Source: MGR-bin208 sp043779285 (GTDB lineage Bacteria > Bacteroidota > Bacteroidia > Chitinophagales > Chitinophagaceae). From it: a stretch of 15,723 nucleotides of DNA. Below the pieces are notes generated by a model, which saw only the letters and a list, made by a program, of their open reading frames with translations, was not told where the DNA came from and did no database searches. A program made the translations under genes and the position numbers. The stretch covers positions 1 through 15,723 of the forward strand of contig JAYWEL010000269.1 of NCBI GenBank assembly GCA_043779285.1, read 5' to 3'. Of the stretch, positions 1 to 7,291 are shown one piece after another (positions within the stretch are counted from its first letter, which is position 1; each line of letters opens with the position of its first letter).

Positions 1-1
1 T

Positions 2-3000
2 TTACATACTTCAAAAATTGGCAACCTGAGTGGTCAGAATTCACAGTTAAGCATTGATGTATTGTACAATAATTCAAAAGCAATTATTGTAGCTATTCCC
101 ATTGATGAAACAAAACACCTGCTTAAATCTCCTGTTGGTGTTTGGAACAACAGTGTGCATTGTTATGTATTTACTACAGATAAAACACCCATGCCGGGAA
201 AGGTAAAGTTTAAGATCATGTATTCGCCTGTAACAGACTCTACTCATTTTTTATTTCAGGCCGATATCTATCATTTAAAAGGAAATGTTGCGTATATCAA
301 CAAGTCATCCTTAAACGGCAAACCCGATGCACAGATTTTTGCATCAATGGCCGAAAACCCCACAGGAGTTTATGAACCAAAAGAAATTGCTTTTAAATAT
401 GATGAAGCAGTAAAGCAATGGTATGTGTATAATGTAGATGGCTCCCCTATTAAAAAAGATCTTGGCCTGTCAATCATTGTTCAGAAACCGGCACCTGCTA
501 CAGCAAAAACAAAATTTCCAATAATAAAAGATACACCCCTCCAGGTAATTAAACCAATCATAACGGATGGTACTCTTACCCCAATGGTCACAAAAGATGT
601 TGAATTTCCTAACTGGAATTTTGAACAGGGGCTCACCGGCTGGGGCAAAGAAGGTACTGCATTTAATAATCAACCGACTTTTGGAGATAATGTTGCTACT
701 ACCCGTATACTTTATCAGATGGAATTGAATAACGGTGGTGTAGGCGGCGATTACTGGAAAGACCAGGGATATGATATTGGTAGAAATGGAAACCATTGGG
801 TGGGCACTTATGAAAACAACCCTGTTGGTAACAGTTTCTTTCAAACACAGGGCGATGGACCAACAGGAACTCTCACCACATCAGAATTTACTATCACAAC
901 AAAATATTGCTATTTTTTAATTGGAGGTGGTGCTGATGTACAAAATCTTTTTGTAGAACTGCAGATCAAACAAGCTGATGGCAGTTGGTCATCTGCTGCA
1001 AAAAAAACTTCATTTCGTAACAGCGAATTCATGTATCGTGAGCGAATTGATATTTCATCTTACAAAGACAAAGTTGCAAGGATCAGGATCGTTGATAACA
1101 ACAGCGGCAACTGGGGCCATATCAATGCAGATCATTTCCGTTTTACAAACGATGTGCTTGATGCCATTACATTAACAGACAATGCAACGGGCAGAAATTA
1201 TGAAGTGGATGTAACCATGCCTGTATGGGGTATTGCAGATACACATGCACACCCTGCACATGAAGAAGGTTTTGGCAAATACCTCATTGCGGGAAAAACC
1301 ACCACCCCACTGGATCAAACCTACAGCAATGATTTATGCGTTCATAATCATGGTGCGCTGGGTACTTTTATTGTAAGAAAACCATTCATCATGGGGGCTG
1401 ATCCACATGAAGCAATGGGCTGGCCCGATTTTATTGATTTTCCACGTTTCAACACAAAAACTCACCAGCAGCAGCATGTAGAATTTTTGAAGCGGGCCTG
1501 GCAGGGTGGTATGCGTTTGTTCTGTGCCCTGGCTGTGAACAATATGTATGTACCCTCCTTACTCATGGGTCCGGGTAATGACGGAACTCCTTTTGATGAT
1601 GAAACAGTTGTCATTCGGCAGATAGAACACATCAAACAAATGGTAGCACAGAATTCCAGTTGGATGGAAATTGCATTAAGTCCAAAAGATGCACGCAGAA
1701 TTATATTACAGGGAAAAATGGCAGTTGTGCTCGGTATTGAATCAGATAACCTGGGCAACTTCAAAGCTTCCAGTTATAATTGGATTGATAAAAATGCCGG
1801 TGCTCTCTGGAATAATCCGCTGGTAACATTAACTGATGCGAATGCAGATCAACTTCTGGAAGCAAAGCTCACCGACTATTATTTTAAAGGAGTCAGACAG
1901 ATAACACCGATGCATTATATCTCCGGGTTATTTGGTGGTGCGGCAGTGTTCCGTGCTGAATTGGCCGTGCAGCAGGCAGCTTTTAATAACGATGTAAAGG
2001 TAAAAGCGGCAGTAGAAAAAAGAATTCCTTATTCACTATATGCAGATTATACACAGCTCACTACATTCAGTAATCCACCCATTGCAACGAAAGATGCTTA
2101 TGAAACCAAGATCAAAAGTCTGGGCGGGCCTACCCGGCTCAGTACGGTTAATAATCTTGGCATAACCAATATCGGAAATAAGCTGATACAAAAAATGATG
2201 GTGAAAGGTTTTATCATTGATGGCGAACACATGAGTTATGAAATGAAAGAAAATGTTTTTGCTATTGCAGCGGCCAGAAACTATCCGATCATTTCTTCAC
2301 ATACTGATCCTGCAACTCTTAGTATGAACTGGACTGGCACACCTGTAGAGTTTAAAGATAATTTCTGGGGAGAAGCCAATAAGAACTTTAATCAACAAAA
2401 CTTCGGCACTACAAATATCCGAAACCTTGCCAGTGAATTTCAACTGGCCGATGAGCATTATACAAAAATCAGCAACAGTGGGGGAACAGTGGGTGTGTTC
2501 ATGCTTCCCTATTATAAAAAAACTTATACAGGATTCCTTGGTTCTGTAGCCAATGATTGTGCAGGCAGTTCCAAAACATGGGCACAGATGTATTTGTACA
2601 GCGTGGAAAAAATGGATCATAAAGGTGTGGCCCTTTGTACCGACAGGGGAATGACAGATTTTATTGGGCCAAGATTTGGACCTAATTCAGCTTATGCACT
2701 GAAAGATGAAAAGCTCGTCAGCATGAAAATTGACAAACGAAAACAACAACGTCTTGCGCAAACAAATGGAGTACGATATGATGTGCCTATGCTGAGTTAC
2801 AAAAAGCAGTGGTATGAAAATCTTGATATGAAAGGGGGGTTGTTGAGTATATTTGATGAGATTATTGTTACTTACGAAGAAGAAGATATGTGGAAAGCAT
2901 TTGCTGCTTATGAAGCCGGGATTGGTGTTGGTAACGTTCCGTTGAGCCGTGAAGTATTAAGAGCCGGACGTATCAAAAATTTTTATGAAGGATTAACTGT

Positions 3001-3475
3001 TACGCTGCTTGACAATCCTGCTATAAAGAGTGTGCCCTGGTTTGAAAAAGCTGCTATGTACTGTGTAAAGAATAATAAGAACATATCATCGCTTCCTGGC
3101 TATGATATATGGTTACAGTTTGATCGGGAATTTATCATGATACTTCATAATGCTATTGTTCCGGTATGGCGGACATGGCAATCAAAATATGGCAACAACC
3201 AACCATTAAGAAGATTGAAAACAGGTAACCGCTATTGGGATTTTAATACAGACGGCATGGCACATTATGGTTTGATGCCAGACTTTCTTCAAGATCTCCG
3301 CAATATCGGTTTAGCACCGGGTAGACTCACCACCCTGTTCAGAAGTGCAGAAGATTATATTCAGATGTGGGAAAAAACAGAGAAGGCATCAGGTACTGCA
3401 TCTCCAACACCACAACAACCATTATTACAAGTACCTGTTATTAATCCAAACAAAAACATTTTGAGAAAACAATAA
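2..3475 (+). CDS. M19-like metal-dependent hydrolase, multidomain, 5' partial
   Basis: The frame is open to the left edge with no stop, so the TTG at 62 is not a credible start and the N-terminus, probably with the export signal, is missing. Numbering from that TTG: residues 1-150 form two beta-rich stretches of similar pattern (one around GVWNN, one around WYVYNVDG). Residues 180-365 look like a jelly-roll module (NFEQGLTGW, then GGGADVQNLFVELQI, then RIRIVDNNSGNWGHINADHF). From about 385 follows an amidohydrolase/membrane dipeptidase-like (M19) catalytic region. Candidate metal ligands in family order are H395 and H397 (DTHAHP), E560 (VVLGIES), H723 (DGEHMS), H747 (SSHTDP) and D861 (LCTDRGM). 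AHYGLMPDFLQDL and SAEDYIQMWEK near the end fit the closing part of such enzymes. No C-terminal sorting domain is visible. Substrate unknown: a peptide, amide or lactone-like bond are all possible. The hydrolase assignment is fairly sure, dipeptidase activity is not. Confidence 0.75.
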   Translation, partial: LHTSKIGNLSGQNSQLSIDVLYNNSKAIIVAIPIDETKHLLKSPVGVWNNSVHCYVFTTDKTPMPGKVKFKIMYSPVTDSTHFLFQADIYHLKGNVAYINKSSLNGKPDAQIFASMAENPTGVYEPKEIAFKYDEAVKQWYVYNVDGSPIKKDLGLSIIVQKPAPATAKTKFPIIKDTPLQVIKPIITDGTLTPMVTKDVEFPNWNFEQGLTGWGKEGTAFNNQPTFGDNVATTRILYQMELNNGGVGGDYWKDQGYDIGRNGNHWVGTYENNPVGNSFFQTQGDGPTGTLTTSEFTITTKYCYFLIGGGADVQNLFVELQIKQADGSWSSAAKKTSFRNSEFMYRERIDISSYKDKVARIRIVDNNSGNWGHINADHFRFTNDVLDAITLTDNATGRNYEVDVTMPVWGIADTHAHPAHEEGFGKYLIAGKTTTPLDQTYSNDLCVHNHGALGTFIVRKPFIMGADPHEAMGWPDFIDFPRFNTKTHQQQHVEFLKRAWQGGMRLFCALAVNNMYVPSLLMGPGNDGTPFDDETVVIRQIEHIKQMVAQNSSWMEIALSPKDARRIILQGKMAVVLGIESDNLGNFKASSYNWIDKNAGALWNNPLVTLTDANADQLLEAKLTDYYFKGVRQITPMHYISGLFGGAAVFRAELAVQQAAFNNDVKVKAAVEKRIPYSLYADYTQLTTFSNPPIATKDAYETKIKSLGGPTRLSTVNNLGITNIGNKLIQKMMVKGFIIDGEHMSYEMKENVFAIAAARNYPIISSHTDPATLSMNWTGTPVEFKDNFWGEANKNFNQQNFGTTNIRNLASEFQLADEHYTKISNSGGTVGVFMLPYYKKTYTGFLGSVANDCAGSSKTWAQMYLYSVEKMDHKGVALCTDRGMTDFIGPRFGPNSAYALKDEKLVSMKIDKRKQQRLAQTNGVRYDVPMLSYKKQWYENLDMKGGLLSIFDEIIVTYEEEDMWKAFAAYEAGIGVGNVPLSREVLRAGRIKNFYEGLTVTLLDNPAIKSVPWFEKAAMYCVKNNKNISSLPGYDIWLQFDREFIMILHNAIVPVWRTWQSKYGNNQPLRRLKTGNRYWDFNTDGMAHYGLMPDFLQDLRNIGLAPGRLTTLFRSAEDYIQMWEKTEKASGTASPTPQQPLLQVPVINPNKNILRKQ

Positions 3476-3652
3476 ATATTTTCAGGGAAAAAGACATTTA
3501 TTTAAAAAAAAATCAATCCACATACTGTTAATTACGGGTTATGTTAATAAATTGATCTTGAAAAACGGAGTAATGTCGCACTCTTTGTAAACAGAAAAGA
3601 AAAAGTTTAAAACTAAAGAAAGAAGTAATTGTAAGATAAGAATATGAATAAT

Positions 3653-3680
3653 AAATAATGAAAAGTTCTTTTCATTATTT
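3653..3680. repeat. 28-bp palindrome upstream of fmt
   Basis: Two perfect 13-bp arms (AAATAATGAAAAG and CTTTTCATTATTT) are separated by only TT. The right arm ends 8 bp before the fmt start codon. It could be an operator for a dimeric regulator, or an mRNA hairpin (12-bp stem, 4-nt loop) near the start. A weak -7-like TATTTTCG overlaps the right arm at 3676-3683. The symmetry is plain in the sequence; any function is inference. Confidence 0.6.
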
Positions 3681-3688
3681 TCGCAATA

Positions 3689-4693
3689 ATGATGAAATAT
3701 CAATCACTGCGGATCATTTTTATGGGTACTCCCGAATTTGCTGTTGCATCGCTGGATGCATTGGTAAAAGCCGGTTGCAATATTGTTGCTGTAATTACTG
3801 CACCTGATAAACCTGCAGGCCGTAGCATGAAAATGAATGAAAGTGCAGTAAAAAAATATGCTGTTGAAAATAATCTGAAAATATTACAACCGGAAAAACT
3901 TAAGAACCCGGAATTTTTAGAAGCATTAAAATCTTACAAAGCAGACCTTCAGATAGTAGTAGCATTTAGAATGCTACCCGAAGTTGTATGGAATATGCCT
4001 CCGATGGGTACCGTAAATGTTCACGGATCCTTATTACCCCAATACCGTGGTGCTGCTCCTATCAACTGGGCCGTCATCAATGGAGAAAAAGAAACAGGAG
4101 TCACGACTTTCAAACTGAAACATGAAATTGATACCGGCGATATTTTATTGCAGGAAAAAATGCCGATTGGTGAAAATGAAACGGCCGGTGAAATTCATGA
4201 CCGTATGAAAGAGATTGGGGCAAAGCTTTTAGTAAAAACGGTTGAAGAATTATCAGCAGGAATATTGGAAGAGAGGCCGCAATCTGCAATTGGCAACAGG
4301 CAATTGGCAAATGAAAACATTACTGATTCAGAATTTCATACATCAGACATCATACATCAAACATCAACCATTCTTCATCATGCACCAAAAATTTTCACCG
4401 AAACCTGCATGATTGACTGGAATAAAACAGTTGAAGAAATACATAATCTGGTAAGAGGGCTTTCACCATTTCCTGCTGCATTTACAAAACTTGATGGTAA
4501 AACAATTAAAGTTTTCAACAGTGAAAAAGAAAGAATTTCTGTTTCTTCAAAACCAGGTCAATGGGAATCTGATAAAAAATCTTTTTTGAAATTTGCCTGT
4601 GCTGATGGCTACATACTTTTAAAAGATGTTCAGTTGGAAGGAAAAAAACGCTTGCTGATCGAAGATTTCCTGCGAGGTTACCGTTTTCCCTGA
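3689..4693 (+). CDS. fmt: Methionyl-tRNA formyltransferase
   Basis: Transfers the formyl group of 10-formyl-tetrahydrofolate to the amino group of Met-tRNAi for translation initiation; cytosolic. The N-terminal Rossmann-type catalytic domain (about 7-190) opens with IIFMGTPEFAVASLDAL. It carries N110-x-H112 in NVHGSLLPQYRGAAPINWA and D148 in HEIDTGDIL, which match the catalytic Asn, His and Asp of the family. The C-terminal tRNA-binding domain starts near HAPKIF (231) and ends with FLRGYRFP. At 334 aa it is about 20 residues longer than E. coli Fmt (315 aa). The surplus lies in the linker, about residues 196-231, which is encoded by 7-bp repeats. Start: the first of two tandem ATGs; the second (3692) is equally possible. 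It is convergent with the LysM gene, with 9 bp between the stops. Confidence 0.95.
   Translation: MMKYQSLRIIFMGTPEFAVASLDALVKAGCNIVAVITAPDKPAGRSMKMNESAVKKYAVENNLKILQPEKLKNPEFLEALKSYKADLQIVVAFRMLPEVVWNMPPMGTVNVHGSLLPQYRGAAPINWAVINGEKETGVTTFKLKHEIDTGDILLQEKMPIGENETAGEIHDRMKEIGAKLLVKTVEELSAGILEERPQSAIGNRQLANENITDSEFHTSDIIHQTSTILHHAPKIFTETCMIDWNKTVEEIHNLVRGLSPFPAAFTKLDGKTIKVFNSEKERISVSSKPGQWESDKKSFLKFACADGYILLKDVQLEGKKRLLIEDFLRGYRFP
4279..4385 (+). repeat. Heptamer repeats inside fmt
   Basis: About 107 bp of 7-bp-period sequence lies within the fmt coding region. Five GCAANNN units run from 4279 to 4313 (GCAATCT, GCAATTG, GCAACAG, GCAATTG, GCAAATG). After a less regular spacer, 7-mers of the form CATACAT, CAGACAT, CATACAT, CAAACAT, CAACCAT run from 4337 to 4371, followed by two weaker units. 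The stretch contains no stop in the fmt frame. It encodes the Asn/Gln/Ser/Thr/His-rich linker between the catalytic and tRNA-binding domains. The style matches the heptamer block at 11696-11800. Confidence 0.75.
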
Positions 4694-4702
4694 TTTCTTT
4701 TT

Positions 4703-5680
4703 TTAATAATTCGCTGTTACAATAAATTTATCTGTTTCATTTACTTCCAGTACCGCAGCCGCGGCATTGCTGATACGGATATTCAATCCCTGGTTCTGAC
4801 GAATGCCATTCATTTTTCCTAACACTTTGGCATAAATTATTTTTCCGTTTGACGGATTAGAAATTTTTACAATCGTACCGGGTTCCACATCATCTATCAG
4901 CAAATAATATTTTCCATCCTGCCAGCCACTGATAGTTTTAAATATTCCTGAAGTAAGGGTAAGTTCTTTACTGAGTGGCTGTTCTATTATTTGTGTATCA
5001 AAATCATTTTTAAAATATCCATTTCCTGATACAGAAGGAACAAGAACTTTTGTAGGCTCTTGTTTTAGCATTTCTATTTTGGGCTCTGGTTTCTTTTCTT
5101 CTTTAACGGTTACAACTACTGGTTTTACAGGTTCCTGTTTAACCAGCTCTGTTTTAGATTCTGGCTTTTTTTCTTCTTTCACTACAGCAACGGGCATCAC
5201 AGTTTTTTCATCTGGTTTACTAACAATCAGAAAAGGATCTCCTTCCCGCAAATATCCAACAATCAATTTACTGCCTACCGAAACATGATCACTTGTTAAT
5301 CGATTCCATTTTTTAATATTCTCCGTAGAGGCATTGCTATTAACACCCACCCGGTACAACCCTTCTTTTTCTCCAACCTTATAATAAACTGCTTTCCCGC
5401 TTGATGCAGTTTGCGAAAAATTATTTTCAGTCAATGGAACCTTGATGATTTGACCTAAGTTCAACCCTTTGTTTATATCCATAACATTGAATGATGCAAT
5501 TTCTGTTGGATGTACATTGTAATTACGTCCAATGCCATACAACCCTTCTTTAGCCGCAACCTTATGTTCAAGATAAAGTTTACCGTCAACGTTTTTTAGC
5601 ATCAAATCCTGCGCTGATACAGGTACAGATATTAAAAGAAATAAAATCAATGCTATATTTAAAAATAATTTTTTCATCAT
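4703..5680 (-). CDS. Exported LysM-domain protein with RlpA-like C-terminus
   Basis: A 325-aa protein, probably periplasmic and bound to peptidoglycan. A clear signal peptide (MMKKLFLNIALILFLLISV, then PVSA-QD) covers residues 1-24. Two LysM modules follow, about 36-83 (YLEHKVAAKEGLYGIGRNYN) and 98-144 (VYYKVGEKEGLYRVGVNSN). A charged linker (168-217) consists of a 25-residue unit present twice. The C-terminal 105 residues (SGIFKTISGWQDGKYYLL, later GTIVKISNPSNGK and NIRISNAAAAVLEV) resemble the double-psi beta-barrel of RlpA-type lytic enzymes, but the usual catalytic residues are not obvious. It may therefore only bind. I chose ATG 5680 because the longer TTG frame (5701) starts inside the putative -7 element and would put basic residues before the signal peptide. 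It lies 65 bp downstream of the rsmF-like gene on the same strand. The exact role is unknown. Confidence 0.85.
   Translation of the reverse strand: MMKKLFLNIALILFLLISVPVSAQDLMLKNVDGKLYLEHKVAAKEGLYGIGRNYNVHPTEIASFNVMDINKGLNLGQIIKVPLTENNFSQTASSGKAVYYKVGEKEGLYRVGVNSNASTENIKKWNRLTSDHVSVGSKLIVGYLREGDPFLIVSKPDEKTVMPVAVVKEEKKPESKTELVKQEPVKPVVVTVKEEKKPEPKIEMLKQEPTKVLVPSVSGNGYFKNDFDTQIIEQPLSKELTLTSGIFKTISGWQDGKYYLLIDDVEPGTIVKISNPSNGKIIYAKVLGKMNGIRQNQGLNIRISNAAAAVLEVNETDKFIVTANY
5030..5179 (-). repeat. 75-bp tandem duplication in LysM gene linker
   Basis: Two consecutive 25-codon copies, each beginning KEEKKPE and containing KQEP, encode residues 168-192 and 193-217. They differ at several positions (for example SKTELV against PKIEML), so the duplication is not recent. 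It yields a Lys/Glu/Pro/Val-rich spacer between the LysM pair and the C-terminal domain. Confidence 0.8.
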
Positions 5681-5698
5681 ATTTGTTTTTCTGCATCG

Positions 5699-5706
5699 CA
5701 AAGATG
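5699..5706 (-). promoter_or_regulatory. Putative -7 element for LysM gene
   Basis: On the minus strand this reads CATCTTTG, one mismatch from the Bacteroidota -7 consensus TAnnTTTG. The predicted transcription start is near 5692, about 12 nt before ATG 5680. No clear -33 TTTG is seen, only a T-rich stretch at about the right distance. Confidence 0.4.
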
Positions 5707-5745
5707 CATCATTATTCGAAAAGATATTTTAGGATTAAATCAATC

Positions 5746-7137
5746 TCATTTCATCAATGAGGGATCTTTTAATATCCGCCATTCTTTTGGGTAATAATTA
5801 TTGATTCGGTTTTTCAGAACCTTCATCCATCCCAGATTCTTCCCTTCAAACTTAGCCAGTGTCCAACCCGTAATTTCTTTTTCTATTTTCAACTCCCGTC
5901 TCCCCAGATAATGCAAGGCTTCCATTTTATCTAAATCAACCGTTTGCAAATCGTCTCTGATTTGCAAAGACAATGCCAAAGAGTGTGCAGGAATCAACTC
6001 TTCTTTTATAACCTGACCCATTTCAATACCAAAATGAACGATATTCATTTTCTCCAATACGGATTCGATTGCATCCTTTATTTGTTTAGGTATGGCATAC
6101 CAGCTATTTTCTTTTTCAAGAAAAGAATACATATCCACATCCTTCATATATTTTTGAAATACCGGAATATTTTTCTGTGCCTGTTTATTTTCCTTTTTTA
6201 TTTTGGATATAGAAAAATCATTCCCATCATTTTTCTGAAAACAACTAATAAAGAATCCTTCCCCATCAACCTTATCGGGCCAGAAACGATATCCGAAAGC
6301 TTCTCTTCTTTCACTGATCACTTCTGTTATTCTACCTGCATTTTCGGTATTTAATTTTTTAGAAGATGCTCCCATATCTTCCACAATCCAGTCCATGATT
6401 TCTTCATCTTCTTCTTTGGAGAAAGAGCAGGTAGAATAAACAAGTATGCCGCCCGGTTTTAGGGCATCCCAAACATCCGCAATGATCCGTTGCTGTCTTT
6501 GCGAACAGAGTAGCACATTGTTCAAACTCCATTCATTGATTGCATTGGCATCTCTTCTGAAAAGCCCACTACCACTGCAAGGAGCATCAATGACGATCAC
6601 ATCAAAAAATCCTTCCAATTTTTGAAAACTCTTTGGATCATTTTGTGTAACAACAACATTCTCTGCACCCCATTTTATTAAATTTTCAGTCAGAATATTT
6701 ACTCTAGTCCTGATAACTTCATTACTCACAAGTAAACTATTTTTTGTAATGATGGATTGCAATAAGGTAGATTTTCCACCTGGTGCTGCACATAAATCAA
6801 GTAGCATTAAATTTTTTGAAAGGTCAACAGTTTGTTTGATGGCTTCTTCCAAAAACATACTGGATGCTTCCTGTACATAATAACAACCGGCATGAAATAA
6901 AGGATCAAAAGTGAAGGATGGCCTTTCGTTCAAATAATAGCCATAACCGGACCAGGGGATTTTATGACTGACTTTATTTGCAAAAATATTTTGTTGCAGA
7001 TTGATACTTGTTTTCATCGGATTGAAACGAACGGATGTTATTTGCTCACCAGAATTGTGAACCTGAAGAAAAGATTCTTTATTAAAACCTTTTATTCCTT
7101 CTAACGAGTCTAATAATTTTTCTGGCAGCACAATCAA
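5746..7137 (-). CDS. RsmF-like rRNA (cytosine-C5)-methyltransferase
   Basis: NOL1/NOP2/Sun-family SAM-dependent RNA m5C methyltransferase, 463 aa. The N-terminal region (1-105) is followed by motif I LDLCAAPGGKSTLL (D114 to K122), motif IV DAPCSGSGLFRRD with C187, and motif VI YSTCSFSKEEDEE with C237. In this family the motif VI cysteine is the nucleophile and the motif IV cysteine assists product release. The C-terminal 110 residues form the RsmF-type RNA-binding module, ending GWMKVLKNRINNYYPKEWRI plus a short tail. E. coli RsmF modifies 16S C1407; whether that holds here cannot be read from the sequence. The start looks non-ATG: TTG at 7137 gives a full N-terminus, GTG at 7131 is an alternative, and the first ATG (residue 41) would cut into the conserved VRFNPMK region. 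Confidence 0.9.
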   Translation of the reverse strand: MIVLPEKLLDSLEGIKGFNKESFLQVHNSGEQITSVRFNPMKTSINLQQNIFANKVSHKIPWSGYGYYLNERPSFTFDPLFHAGCYYVQEASSMFLEEAIKQTVDLSKNLMLLDLCAAPGGKSTLLQSIITKNSLLVSNEVIRTRVNILTENLIKWGAENVVVTQNDPKSFQKLEGFFDVIVIDAPCSGSGLFRRDANAINEWSLNNVLLCSQRQQRIIADVWDALKPGGILVYSTCSFSKEEDEEIMDWIVEDMGASSKKLNTENAGRITEVISERREAFGYRFWPDKVDGEGFFISCFQKNDGNDFSISKIKKENKQAQKNIPVFQKYMKDVDMYSFLEKENSWYAIPKQIKDAIESVLEKMNIVHFGIEMGQVIKEELIPAHSLALSLQIRDDLQTVDLDKMEALHYLGRRELKIEKEITGWTLAKFEGKNLGWMKVLKNRINNYYPKEWRILKDPSLMK

Positions 7138-7233
7138 ACTTAAACAAAAAAGCGAAAGGATTCAATAATAAAAATTGATCTGAAGATTAGATTGACTTAC
7201 TAAGAAGCTGTTTAAAAATGATTCTATAATTTC

Positions 7234-7276
7234 CTAATATGTCTATTAGTGGTCGTTGGGACACAGACCACGGTGG
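7234..7276. repeat. Two abutting inverted repeats, GC-rich core
   Basis: In the 154-bp gap between pntB and the rsmF-like gene, CTAATA (7234-7239) pairs with TATTAG (7244-7249) around TGTC. Sharing the G at 7249, GTGGTC (7249-7254) pairs with GACCAC (7266-7271) around an 11-nt loop. On the minus strand TGTGTCC also occurs twice as a direct repeat. The core is clearly GC-rich against very AT-rich flanks. No T-tract follows on either strand, so it is not a standard terminator. Confidence 0.45.
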
Positions 7277-7291
7277 ACACAATACCTGCTT

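Noticed and set aside
62..64. TTG as start of the large hydrolase gene
   Set aside because: The frame is open for 20 further codons to the window edge and no export signal follows this TTG, so the gene simply begins outside.
470..844. Antisense open frame of 124 codons within the hydrolase gene
   Set aside because: A shadow of the coding strand, with no domain pattern or credible start region.
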